Below the pieces are notes generated by a model. It ran no database searches and was not told where the DNA came from. It was given only the letters and a program-made list of their open reading frames with translations. Below are positions 1 through 6,531 of a DNA stretch of 7,939 nucleotides, one piece after another (within the stretch, counting starts at the first letter, position 1; each line of letters opens with the position of its first letter). The stretch comes from PFJX01 sp964646585 (lineage in GTDB: Bacteria; Pseudomonadota; Gammaproteobacteria; Burkholderiales; Thiobacillaceae): contig CAZYEY010000212.1 in the NCBI GenBank assembly GCA_964646585.1, forward strand, positions 1 to 7,939, in the 5' to 3' direction. Position numbers and translations under genes: made by a program.

Positions 1-1225
1 AGCCGGTGATGCCCGGTTTGACGCTGTGACGGGCGTGGTAATAGGGGATCTGGGCGGCGAGATCCTTGACGAACATGGGGCGCTCGGGGCGCGGCCCGAC
101 GAAGCTCATGTGGCCCAGGAAAACGTTGACGATCTGGGGCAACTCGTCGATGCGGGTGCGGCGGATGAAGCGACCCACCCGGGTGGTGCGGTCGTCGTTC
201 TTGCGTGCCCAGACGGCACCATCCTTCTCGGCATCGGTGCGCATGCTGCGGAATTTGTAAATGGTGAAGGGCTTGCCGAACTGTCCTACCCGCTCCTGGG
301 TGTAGAACACTGGGCCTTTGCTTTCCAGGCGGATCAGCAAGGCGGTCAGGAGCATGATCGGCATGAACAACAGCAGGAAGCCGCCGCTGACCGTCAGATC
401 GAACAGCCGCTTGACAACGTCGCGGCCGGAACCCGTTGTGAAGCCTTCGGAAAAAATCATCCAGCTGGCGTTGATGGCCTCCAGGGGCAGAATGCCGGTC
501 TGGCGCTCGAAGAAGGCGGGCAGATCCAGGATGTGAAGGCCGCGCAGCTTGCACTCCAGCAACTCGGCCATGGGCAGACCGCCGCCACGGCGTTCGCGCA
601 CGGCGACCACGATCTCCTCCACATTGCGGCGGGTGGCGATCTCGAAGATGCTGCCTTCCTCATCCAGTATCCTGTCGTGGGACACATAGCTGTGGATCGC
701 CCCCAGAGGCAGATATCCAACGATGTTCAGGCCCTGGGCTTCCCCGGACGCGACCATTTCCTCGATTTTGGCGGCCCGGCTCCCGGCGCCCAGCACCAGT
801 ACCCGTTTCTTGAAGAGTTCGGTCTTGTCCCACTCCATGAACAGGAGCCGGATCAGGATCGCGGACAGACCCGCCAGAGCGATTCCGGCGATGAATTCCC
901 CGCCCACCGGGAAGGCGAAGGGGATCAGGGCTCCCCCCAACGCCAGGATGCCGGCCGAGACCACCAAGCTGCCGGCAATGCGCAGCAACATGCTGCTCAG
1001 GCCCTTGGTCCATTCCCAGTCGTAGAGCCCGAAGGTGGAATTGAGCAGGGTGAGGATGGCGGCGAACAGCCAGGGCTTGTAGACGGAGACAGGGTTGGGG
1101 GACGGCAGGGAAGTCGTGCCATAGCGTCCCTCCACGAAGCCGATGATGAAGTAGAAGACCATGAATTCCGCCACGGTGAGCAGCAACATGCTCAAGGGGA
1201 TGTAGTGGCGGAAAAAGCGAATCAT
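1..1225 (-). CDS. Polyprenyl-phosphate sugar-1-phosphate transferase, EpsB-like (PEP-CTERM-associated type), C-terminus cut by window edge
   Basis: Predicted initiating glycosyltransferase that moves a sugar-1-phosphate from a nucleotide sugar to undecaprenyl phosphate at the inner membrane, starting an exopolysaccharide repeat unit. I translated 408 codons from the ATG at 1225; the frame is open to base 1. Hydrophobic segments lie near residues 11-30, 52-62, 80-105 and 110-128, followed by a Rossmann-like CoA-binding-type region with VLVLGAGSRA (142-151). The catalytic bacterial sugar transferase domain begins at KRLFDL (272-277), with a membrane segment at about 280-299. It contains FRSMRTDAE (325-333), RIDELPQ (358-364, with the expected Asp360-Glu361 catalytic dyad) and SFVGPRPERP (374-383). 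The N-terminus (MIRFFRHYIP) and overall plan resemble the EpsB-like family found with PEP-CTERM/exosortase loci (about 460 residues), so some 50 residues are probably missing. No strong Shine-Dalgarno sequence precedes the ATG. The family is secure; the PEP-CTERM subtype is from memory and less so. The sugar substrate cannot be read from sequence. Confidence 0.88.
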   Translation of the reverse strand, partial: MIRFFRHYIPLSMLLLTVAEFMVFYFIIGFVEGRYGTTSLPSPNPVSVYKPWLFAAILTLLNSTFGLYDWEWTKGLSSMLLRIAGSLVVSAGILALGGALIPFAFPVGGEFIAGIALAGLSAILIRLLFMEWDKTELFKKRVLVLGAGSRAAKIEEMVASGEAQGLNIVGYLPLGAIHSYVSHDRILDEEGSIFEIATRRNVEEIVVAVRERRGGGLPMAELLECKLRGLHILDLPAFFERQTGILPLEAINASWMIFSEGFTTGSGRDVVKRLFDLTVSGGFLLLFMPIMLLTALLIRLESKGPVFYTQERVGQFGKPFTIYKFRSMRTDAEKDGAVWARKNDDRTTRVGRFIRRTRIDELPQIVNVFLGHMSFVGPRPERPMFVKDLAAQIPYYHARHSVKPGITG

Positions 1226-1262
1226 GAAGAGGTTGGTGTATCTGGGAATGCGGGGTGCCGGG

Positions 1263-1268
1263 ATTGTA
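1263..1268 (-). promoter_or_regulatory. Possible -10 element for the sugar transferase gene
   Basis: In the 60-base gap between the small mrcA-linked gene and the sugar transferase, the minus strand reads TACAAT (one mismatch to TATAAT), ending 37 bases before the ATG at 1225. No good -35 hexamer lies 16-18 bases upstream, so the site is only a candidate. If real, the transferase would have its own promoter as well as possible read-through from mrcA. I see no hairpin followed by a T-run in the gap. Confidence 0.25.
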
Positions 1269-1285
1269 GCCGACCAGTCCGGTTG

Positions 1286-1852
1286 TTATCCGTCCACGGC
1301 GGCGAGCTTTTCCAGTTGGGGCAGAGTCAGGCGCTGGCGGCTGCCGCTCTGGCCACGGTGGAGTTCACTAGCCTGCATGCGGACCAACACGTCGGCGGGC
1401 TGGGCGAAGATCAGGTAAGCCATGCGCCCGCCCCGGTCCTGGGTTTTGTATTCGATGGCCCGGTTGACGAGGAATTGTTCGAAATCCTTGCTGGAATCGG
1501 CGGTGATTTCCAACTCGACCCGGCTGTGGGCCGAGATCGCCCCCGAGGCCACGGCACCCGTCAGGATGGGTTGGAACTTCTCGAATTCCCGCATGACGGC
1601 GAGGGCCTGTTCTCGCAGGGCGTGCAGATTGGCCGCCTGCTCCTCGGGATCGAACAAGTCTTGGCGTTGCATCAAGGCGGCATCCACTTCCTCGTTGCTG
1701 GGCAAGCCGTGTCCTTCCGGCAGGCCAAGTTGCCGCGCCGCCTTGCGCTTGGCCAGTCCATAGTCCTGAATGCCGTGCTCGGCAATGAAGCGGGCCGCCA
1801 GATCGGCGATGCGGACACGGGCCTGAAGGGAGCGCGAGTCCCGGTTCGCCAT
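1286..1852 (-). CDS. Conserved small protein with degenerate nucleotidyltransferase-like motif, coupled to mrcA
   Basis: A 188-residue soluble protein of unproven function with no signal peptide or membrane segment. The N-terminal part (about 10-45) is basic and predicted helical, with DYGLAKRKAARQLGL at 30-44. The middle is a helical stretch rich in Glu, Gln and Ala (about 53-92). The C-terminal part holds FQPILTGAVASG (93-104) followed by SRVELEI (110-116). That spacing recalls the GS...SDxDL signature of minimal nucleotidyltransferases, but Gly-Ser is Gly-Ala and the first Asp of the pair is Arg, so activity is doubtful. The protein resembles a betaproteobacterial family usually annotated hypothetical or nucleotidyltransferase-like; that is recall, not a search. 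The ATG at 1852 follows the mrcA TGA (1856-1854) after a single base (TGA-C-ATG) and has no Shine-Dalgarno sequence, so translation probably depends on ribosomes finishing mrcA. An upstream in-frame ATG at 1930 would overlap mrcA by 77 bases and add an unconvincing N-terminus. The stop is TAA. Confidence 0.75.
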   Translation of the reverse strand: MANRDSRSLQARVRIADLAARFIAEHGIQDYGLAKRKAARQLGLPEGHGLPSNEEVDAALMQRQDLFDPEEQAANLHALREQALAVMREFEKFQPILTGAVASGAISAHSRVELEITADSSKDFEQFLVNRAIEYKTQDRGGRMAYLIFAQPADVLVRMQASELHRGQSGSRQRLTLPQLEKLAAVDG

Positions 1853-1853
1853 G

Positions 1854-4127
1854 TCAGTTGGTGGCGGGCGGGGCCAAGCTCTGGTCACCCGGTGCGAATT
1901 CCTGGAAGAAGTACTCGGGCACGCCGCCATCGCCGGAGACCGGCATTCCGGTCTTGGGGTCCACCCGGACCATGCTCACGCCACCGGGCATGGTTGGGGG
2001 CGATTCCGGAACTGCCCGCAATACCTCACCCATGTAGCGCACCCAGATGGGCAGCGCCGTGCCGCCCCCGGTTTCTCCAGAACCCAGCGGGCGTGGCTGA
2101 TCGAAGCCCATCCAGGCCACGGCGACCCGGGTGGCCTGGAAGCCCGCGAACCAGGCATCGTGGTGTTCATTGGTGGTGCCCGTCTTGCCAGCCAGATCGC
2201 CCCGGCCCAGCTTGAGAGCCGCCGTGGCGGTGCCCCGACGGATGACGTCCTGCATGAGTGAGGTGGTGATGAAGGCGTTGCGGGGATCGATGGCCGGCGT
2301 GGGGGCGGGCGCGGAGAAACTTTCCAGTACCCGGCCATCCTTGTCGGTCACCTTGAGCAGGTGCCAGGGCACGATGCGGCTGCCGCCGTTCGCGAACACG
2401 GCATAGCCGGAAGCCAGGGACAGGGGGGTGACCTCTCCGGCACCCAGGGCCATGGTCAGGTAGGGGGGGATGCGGTTCATGTCGAACCCGAATTTGGCCA
2501 CGTGCTCGTGGGCGAACTGGTTGCCTGCTGCCTGCAACACACGAATGGAGACCAGGTTCTTGGACTTGGCCAGGGCGGAACGCAGGGTCATGGGGCCTTC
2601 CGTGGTGCCGTCGTAGTTCTTGGGCTCCCAGGGGATGCCGCCGGTTTCGGCAGGGTCCACCGTGATGGGGGCGTCGTCGAAGACACTGGCGGGGGTGATG
2701 CCCCGCTCCAGGGCGGCGGAATAGACGAAGGGCTTGAAGCTGGGGCCGGCCTGGCGCCAGGCCTGGGTCACGTGGTTGAAGTGGTTGCGGGAGAAGTCGA
2801 AGCCCCCGACCATGGCCCGGACGGGGCCATTGGCCGGATCGAGGGCCACGAAGGCGACCTCCACCTGGGGCAGGTAGGTCAGTTGCCAGGGCGCCCCCGG
2901 ATCGGCGCGGGCCACGCGCACGACGCTGCCGCGCGCCAGGCGTTTCTCCGGAGCGGTTTTGGGTGACAGGAAGCGTTCGTCGAACTTGAGTTCGGAGGCG
3001 CCCAGGTCGATATCCTCGCCGCTACGCAGACGCACCCGGACGCGGGGCTTGTCCACCGCCAGGACCACCCCGGGCAGGAAGCCGTTGGACTCTTCCCGGT
3101 CGATGAGGGCATTTTCGATGGCTTTGTCGGCTTCCTTCGCATCCTCCGGCAATTTCACCTGGGCCTCGGGGCCGGCATAGCCACGTCGGCGCTGGAACTC
3201 GAGCACGCCCTGGCGGACGCCGCTCATCGCGGCCTTCTGGTCCGATAGCAGCAGGGTGGTGTAGACCTTCATGCCGCTGGTATAGATGCCCTCTCCATAC
3301 TTCTGGAACATGCGCTGGCGCACGAGCTCGGCCAGGTGATGGGCCTCCGCCTCGAAATTCTGGGGAGAATACTTCACCGGCAGACGCTGCTCCTTGGCTT
3401 GCTGATACTCTGCCTCACTGATGTAGCCTAGGGTTTTCATCCGGCCCAGGACGTAGATCTGGCGGGTCTTGGCGCGGGCGGGATTGACCACCGGGTTGTA
3501 GGCGGAAGGCGCCTTGGGCAGCCCGGCCAGCATGGCCGCCTCGGCCAGATTGATCTTGGCCAGGGGCTTGCCGAAATAGATCTGGGCCGCTGCGGCAAAA
3601 CCGTAGGCGCGCTGGCCGAGGAAGATCTGGTTGAGGTAGAGCTCCAGGATCTCGTCCTTGGACAGGGTATGTTCGATTTTGATGGCCAGCAGCGCTTCGT
3701 TGATCTTGCGGGTGATGGTGCGCTCGGTGCTGAGAAAGAAATTGCGGGCCACCTGCATGGTGATGGTGGAGGCCCCTTCCTTCACGCCGCCGGACAGCAC
3801 GTTGGAGACCGCTGCCCGGAGGATGCCCAGGGTATCGACGCCGCCGTGTTGGTAAAAACGCTCGTCCTCGGCGGCGAGAATGGCCTGGCGCAGGTACTTG
3901 GGCGTGTCCTTGAGCCGAACCACTGCCCGGCGCTCCTCGCCGAATTCCCCGATCAGGGCGCCGTCCTCGGTGAACACGCGCATGGGTTGCTTGGGGCGAT
4001 AGTCGGTTAGCGTTTCCAGGCTGGGCAGGTTGGGATAAATTACCGCGGCGGCGAGCGCCACCACGGCGAAAGCCGCGATGGCCGACACACCCAGGGCGGC
4101 TAACAGGTAATGCCACAGACGATTCAT
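1854..4127 (-). CDS. mrcA: Penicillin-binding protein 1A, bifunctional class A PBP with altered SxxK motif
   Basis: Class A PBP (PBP1A/PonA) of 757 residues that polymerises lipid II into glycan strands and normally cross-links them in the periplasm. A short cytoplasmic N-terminus and one membrane anchor (about 8-31) come first. The GT51 glycosyltransferase domain follows, with AAEDERFYQHGGVD (85-98, catalytic Glu87), GASTITMQVARN (118-129), RKINEALLAIKIE (140-152) and DEILELYLNQIFLG (158-171). After an OB-like region (about 310-425) comes the transpeptidase domain, with SKN at 522-524, GAGEVTPL at 562-569 and KTGT at 648-651. The SxxK motif is abnormal: residues 461-466 read GPSFKP, placing Pro462 where the acylated serine belongs; Lys465 is present. 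Length is normal for the family, and the frame is unbroken. The start gives a sensible membrane anchor, although no Shine-Dalgarno sequence precedes it. It is divergent from pilM, as in many proteobacteria, and overlaps no neighbour. The symbol ponA is also used. Family assignment is certain; transpeptidase activity is in doubt. Confidence 0.97.
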   Translation of the reverse strand: MNRLWHYLLAALGVSAIAAFAVVALAAAVIYPNLPSLETLTDYRPKQPMRVFTEDGALIGEFGEERRAVVRLKDTPKYLRQAILAAEDERFYQHGGVDTLGILRAAVSNVLSGGVKEGASTITMQVARNFFLSTERTITRKINEALLAIKIEHTLSKDEILELYLNQIFLGQRAYGFAAAAQIYFGKPLAKINLAEAAMLAGLPKAPSAYNPVVNPARAKTRQIYVLGRMKTLGYISEAEYQQAKEQRLPVKYSPQNFEAEAHHLAELVRQRMFQKYGEGIYTSGMKVYTTLLLSDQKAAMSGVRQGVLEFQRRRGYAGPEAQVKLPEDAKEADKAIENALIDREESNGFLPGVVLAVDKPRVRVRLRSGEDIDLGASELKFDERFLSPKTAPEKRLARGSVVRVARADPGAPWQLTYLPQVEVAFVALDPANGPVRAMVGGFDFSRNHFNHVTQAWRQAGPSFKPFVYSAALERGITPASVFDDAPITVDPAETGGIPWEPKNYDGTTEGPMTLRSALAKSKNLVSIRVLQAAGNQFAHEHVAKFGFDMNRIPPYLTMALGAGEVTPLSLASGYAVFANGGSRIVPWHLLKVTDKDGRVLESFSAPAPTPAIDPRNAFITTSLMQDVIRRGTATAALKLGRGDLAGKTGTTNEHHDAWFAGFQATRVAVAWMGFDQPRPLGSGETGGGTALPIWVRYMGEVLRAVPESPPTMPGGVSMVRVDPKTGMPVSGDGGVPEYFFQEFAPGDQSLAPPATN

Positions 4128-4198
4128 CGAAATGGACAGGGAAGGTCGCGGATGGATTGTTGGGGGAAAATGTTGTAAAGATTAATAAGTTGTTGCTA

Positions 4199-4209
4199 GG
4201 ATTTAATCC
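4199..4209. repeat. Inverted repeat GGATT-T-AATCC
   Basis: Perfect 5-base arms around a single T, inside the divergent promoter region about 50 bases before the pilM start and about 75 bases upstream of mrcA. It is too short to be a terminator and has no T-run. An operator half-site pair is possible, but so is chance in AT-rich DNA. Confidence 0.35.
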
Positions 4210-4211
4210 AG

Positions 4212-4224
4212 ATTATTAAATAAT
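4212..4224. repeat. Inverted repeat ATTATT-A-AATAAT
   Basis: Perfect 6-base arms around a single A, starting three bases after the neighbouring GGATT dyad. It overlaps the best candidate -10 element for pilM (4214-4219), so a protein bound here could block pilM transcription. The sequence is simple A/T, which raises the chance of a random palindrome. Confidence 0.35.
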
Positions 4225-4245
4225 TGCCCAAGCGGGCATATGAAA

Positions 4246-4250
4246 GGGGA
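4246..4250 (+). promoter_or_regulatory. Ribosome binding site that decides the pilM start
   Basis: The purine run AAAGGGGA (4243-4250, core GGGGA) lies six bases before the TTG at 4257, ideal spacing for that start. The other in-frame TTG at 4224 has no such site. This is the main reason for choosing 4257. Confidence 0.7.
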
Positions 4251-4256
4251 ATCCGT

Positions 4257-5333
4257 TTGAGATTTGCGCTGTTAGGCCAAGGTTCGCGACCCCTGATTGG
4301 CGTCGATGTTAGCTCATCGGCTGTGAAAATGCTTGAGCTAGCTGACAGCGGCAAGGGCATGCGACGCGTCGAGCGCTATGCCATCGCGCCCTTGCCCAAG
4401 GATGCGGTCCAGGATGGCGTCATCGCCAAATCCGAAGTGGTCGAGGCGGCCTTGCGTGAAGCCTGGAAGCTGCTGGATTCCAAGACCCGTGAGGTGGCCA
4501 TGGCGTTGCCGGCTTCCTCGGTGATCACCAAGCGCATCATGCTGCCGGGTGGTGCCACCGAAGCCGAGATCGACACCCAGGTCAACGCCGAGGCCAACCA
4601 GGTGGCTTCCTTTCCTCTGGGCGACGTGAGCCTGGACTATCAGATCCTGGGGGCAAACGCGAAGAATCCCGCCGAGAACGATGCGCTGTTGGTCCTGGCC
4701 AGGCGTGAGCGGGTGGAGGAGCGGGTGGCTCTGGCAGAGTCGGTGGGCCTGAAGGCCGTGATCATGGACGTGGATGCCTTCGCCACCCTGACGGCCTACG
4801 AGCAGATGGCGTTCCATCTGCCGGAGAATGGAAAAGGGCAGACCATCGCCATTGTCGATATCGGTGCCAGTTCCACCCACGTCAACGTCCTCCATGACAA
4901 CCAGCCCGTCTACCAGCGGGAACATGCTCTGGGCGGGAACTCACTTACCAGCGAGATCAGCCGCCGGTTCGAACTGCCCACGGAAGAAGCCGAAGACGCC
5001 AAACGGAAGGGCCTGCTGCCGGACAGCTACGAGTCCGAAGTGCTCCAGCCTTTCCTGGATTCCGTCGCTCAGGAAATCGGACGAGCCTTGCAATTGTTCT
5101 TTTCCGCCACTTCATTCCAGCGGGTGGACCATATCCTCCTGGCCGGGGGCTGCGCCGCCATACCGGGTCTGGATGACGTGGTCCACAGCAAGATGCAGAC
5201 CAGCACCCTGATTGCCAATCCCTTCTCGAAAATGGCGGTTTCCAGCCATGTCAAGGCGCGGCAACTGGCTTCGGAGGCGCCGTCCCTGTTCGTGGCATGT
5301 GGCCTCGCCCTGCGAAGGTTTGATCCGACATGA
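4257..5333 (+). CDS. pilM: Type IV pilus inner-membrane alignment protein PilM (actin-like ATPase fold)
   Basis: Cytoplasmic actin/FtsA-like protein that binds the N-terminal tail of PilN and anchors the PilMNOP alignment complex beneath the inner membrane. I place the start at TTG 4257, giving 358 residues beginning MRFALLG, because a strong ribosome binding site sits six bases upstream and the N-terminus then matches the usual short lead-in. The in-frame TTG at 4224 would add 11 residues with no supporting site. Motifs, numbered from 4257, are the first phosphate loop PLIGVDVSSSAVKMLEL (12-28), the second phosphate region IAIVDIGASSTHVNVL (197-212) and the adenosine-contact region HILLAGGCAAIPGL (292-305). 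NPFSKM follows at 321-326 and the chain ends ALRRFDPT. Length is normal for PilM. The stop overlaps the pilN start by four bases (ATGA), the first of three such junctions. It is first in pilMNOPQ and transcribed away from mrcA. Confidence 0.96.
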   Translation: MRFALLGQGSRPLIGVDVSSSAVKMLELADSGKGMRRVERYAIAPLPKDAVQDGVIAKSEVVEAALREAWKLLDSKTREVAMALPASSVITKRIMLPGGATEAEIDTQVNAEANQVASFPLGDVSLDYQILGANAKNPAENDALLVLARRERVEERVALAESVGLKAVIMDVDAFATLTAYEQMAFHLPENGKGQTIAIVDIGASSTHVNVLHDNQPVYQREHALGGNSLTSEISRRFELPTEEAEDAKRKGLLPDSYESEVLQPFLDSVAQEIGRALQLFFSATSFQRVDHILLAGGCAAIPGLDDVVHSKMQTSTLIANPFSKMAVSSHVKARQLASEAPSLFVACGLALRRFDPT

Positions 5334-5917
5334 CCCCCATCCGCATCAACCTGCTGCCACATCGCCAGCTCAAGAAGGCACGCCAACGGCGTTGGTTCGC
5401 CATACTCGCCGCCATCGTGGCAGGGATCGCCGTGGCCGTGGTGGCCCTCGGCCAAATGCTCATCATGAACGCGAAGTCCAATCAGGACCGGCGCAATGTT
5501 TTCCTCCAGGAGGAAATCGCCAAGTTGGACAAGCAGATCGCCGAGATTCGCACGCTCAAGGAAAAAACCCAGGATCTGCTGGCGCGCAAGACCGTAGTGG
5601 AGTCCCTCCAGTCCAATCGGAGCGAGGCAGTTCATCTCTTCGATGAGTTGGCGCGCAGGCTGCCCGACGGGCTTTACCTCAAGAGTGTCAAACAGACGGG
5701 CGACCTGGTGGCCCTGTCCGGCTATGCCCAATCCAGCGCCCGGGTTTCCACCTTCATGCGGGCGCTCGAGGAGACGGCCCTGTTCGAGGAGCCGACCTTG
5801 GTTGAAGTGAGATCGGCCCAAGTGGGCCCGCTGCGCGTCAATGAATTCGCGTTGAACGTAAAAATCACGAAGGCAGCCGATGCCGCGCCAGACAGCAAGA
5901 AAGGCGCCAAGCCATGA
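5330..5917 (+). CDS. pilN: Type IV pilus inner-membrane protein PilN
   Basis: Bitopic inner-membrane protein of 195 residues that joins PilM in the cytoplasm to PilO in the periplasm. The cytoplasmic tail carries the diagnostic RINLLPHR motif (5-12), which sits in a groove of PilM, followed by a basic stretch. A single membrane helix covers about 23-45. A periplasmic coiled coil follows (about 50-98). The C-terminal ferredoxin-like domain spans about 99-181, with LPDGLYLKSV (111-120) and GYAQSSARVSTFMRAL (131-146). The C-terminus ends in a short Lys/Ala/Asp-rich tail (181-195), probably disordered. The ATG lies within the pilM stop (ATGA), with GAAGG at 5314-5318 eleven bases upstream, so translation is probably coupled to pilM. 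Confidence 0.96.
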   Translation: MTPIRINLLPHRQLKKARQRRWFAILAAIVAGIAVAVVALGQMLIMNAKSNQDRRNVFLQEEIAKLDKQIAEIRTLKEKTQDLLARKTVVESLQSNRSEAVHLFDELARRLPDGLYLKSVKQTGDLVALSGYAQSSARVSTFMRALEETALFEEPTLVEVRSAQVGPLRVNEFALNVKITKAADAAPDSKKGAKP

Positions 5918-6531
5918 ATCTTTCCGATCTCAACAACCTGGACCTGAAGGACATCGCAAGCGCACCACTGCCCGTGCGCGCGGTCATTCTGGCCCTGTTG
6001 TTCGCCGCGATCCTGGCGGGGGGCTGGTTCCTGCTCTGGTCGGATGCCCTGGCCAGCCTGGAGGGAGCCAAGCGGGAAGAACAATCCCTGCGCGAAAGCT
6101 ATACGGTAAAGAAAGGCCAAGCCTTCCACTACGAAGCCTACAAGCGCCGCCTGGCGGAAATCGAGCGTTCCCTCGAGTCCCTTCTGCGGCAACTGCCTGA
6201 CCGTTCACAAATGGATGCCCTGCTGACCGACATCAACCAAGTTGGAGTCAGCAAGGGCCTGGAGTTCGAACTCTTCCGCCCGGGCTCCGAGACCCTGGCT
6301 GATTTCTACGCGACCCTGCCAGTTGCCATCAGGGTGGTGGGGGCGTATCACGACATGGGAGGATTTGTCGATGATCTGGCCAAGCTGCCTCGCATCGTCT
6401 CCGTGCATGACATTGTCCTCACACCGGCCAAAGACAACCAACTGACCATGGAAGCCCGCATTCAGACTTATCGTTATCTCGACGAGAAAGAAATCGCCGA
6501 GGTCAAAAAGCAGAAGGCAGGGAAGAAATGA
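5914..6531 (+). CDS. pilO: Type IV pilus inner-membrane protein PilO
   Basis: Bitopic protein of 205 residues that pairs with PilN through a similar fold and recruits PilP, forming the periplasmic part of the alignment complex. The short N-terminal tail MNLSDLNNLDLKDI precedes a membrane helix at about 21-42. A coiled coil (about 45-92) leads to LRQLPDRSQM (91-100), a typical PilO junction. The C-terminal ferredoxin-like domain (about 97-188) contains DINQVGVSKGLEFELFRPG (106-124) and a GAYHDMGGFVDDLAKLPRIV-type segment (143-162), both characteristic. A Lys-rich tail ends the protein. The start overlaps the pilN stop by four bases (ATGA), and GAAAGG (5899-5904) stands nine bases upstream. Confidence 0.96.
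   Translation: MNLSDLNNLDLKDIASAPLPVRAVILALLFAAILAGGWFLLWSDALASLEGAKREEQSLRESYTVKKGQAFHYEAYKRRLAEIERSLESLLRQLPDRSQMDALLTDINQVGVSKGLEFELFRPGSETLADFYATLPVAIRVVGAYHDMGGFVDDLAKLPRIVSVHDIVLTPAKDNQLTMEARIQTYRYLDEKEIAEVKKQKAGKK

Larger units (their letters stand above)
4128..4256. promoter_or_regulatory. Divergent promoter region between mrcA and pilMNOPQ
   Basis: This is the only AT-rich stretch in the window (roughly 4170-4225) and must carry promoters for both directions. No element is a strong consensus match. Plus-strand candidates for pilM are TTGTTG (4190-4195) with TATTAA (4214-4219) at 18-base spacing, or TTGTAA (4173-4178) with TAGGAT (4197-4202), also at 18. On the minus strand TTTACA (4179-4174) resembles a -35 hexamer, but no good -10 follows it. 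I see no -24/-12 sigma-54 pattern. The location is firm; the individual hexamers are guesses. Confidence 0.45.

Noticed and set aside
1226..1285. A rho-independent terminator between the small gene and the sugar transferase.
   Set aside because: The gap has GC-rich patches but no stable stem followed by a T-run on the minus strand.
1853..1930. An upstream ATG at 1930 for the mrcA-coupled small gene.
   Set aside because: The extra 26 residues overlap the mrcA C-terminus, are Pro/Ser/Arg-rich and look like out-of-frame sequence. ATG 1852, one base after the mrcA stop, is more plausible.
26..2215. A 729-codon open frame on the plus strand antisense to the sugar transferase, the small gene and the end of mrcA.
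   Set aside because: It crosses three well-supported genes on the other strand. Its translation is rich in Gly, Gln, His and Asp with no recognisable domain, as expected for the antisense shadow of GC-rich genes.
3415..4116. A 233-codon minus-strand frame inside mrcA, and plus-strand frames antisense to mrcA (for example 2361-2966 and 3669-4010).
   Set aside because: These are out-of-frame or antisense readings of the glycosyltransferase and transpeptidase coding sequence. They have low-complexity composition and no credible start signals.
4224..4256. Use of the upstream TTG at 4224 as the pilM start.
   Set aside because: It has no Shine-Dalgarno sequence, lies inside the AT dyad/promoter region, and adds 11 residues not expected in PilM. 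TTG at 4257 has an ideal site.
4338..4925. A 195-codon minus-strand frame antisense to pilM, with similar ones antisense to pilN, pilO and pilP.
   Set aside because: The pil genes have full-length family motifs on the plus strand. The antisense products are Gly/His/Leu-rich shadows without domains.
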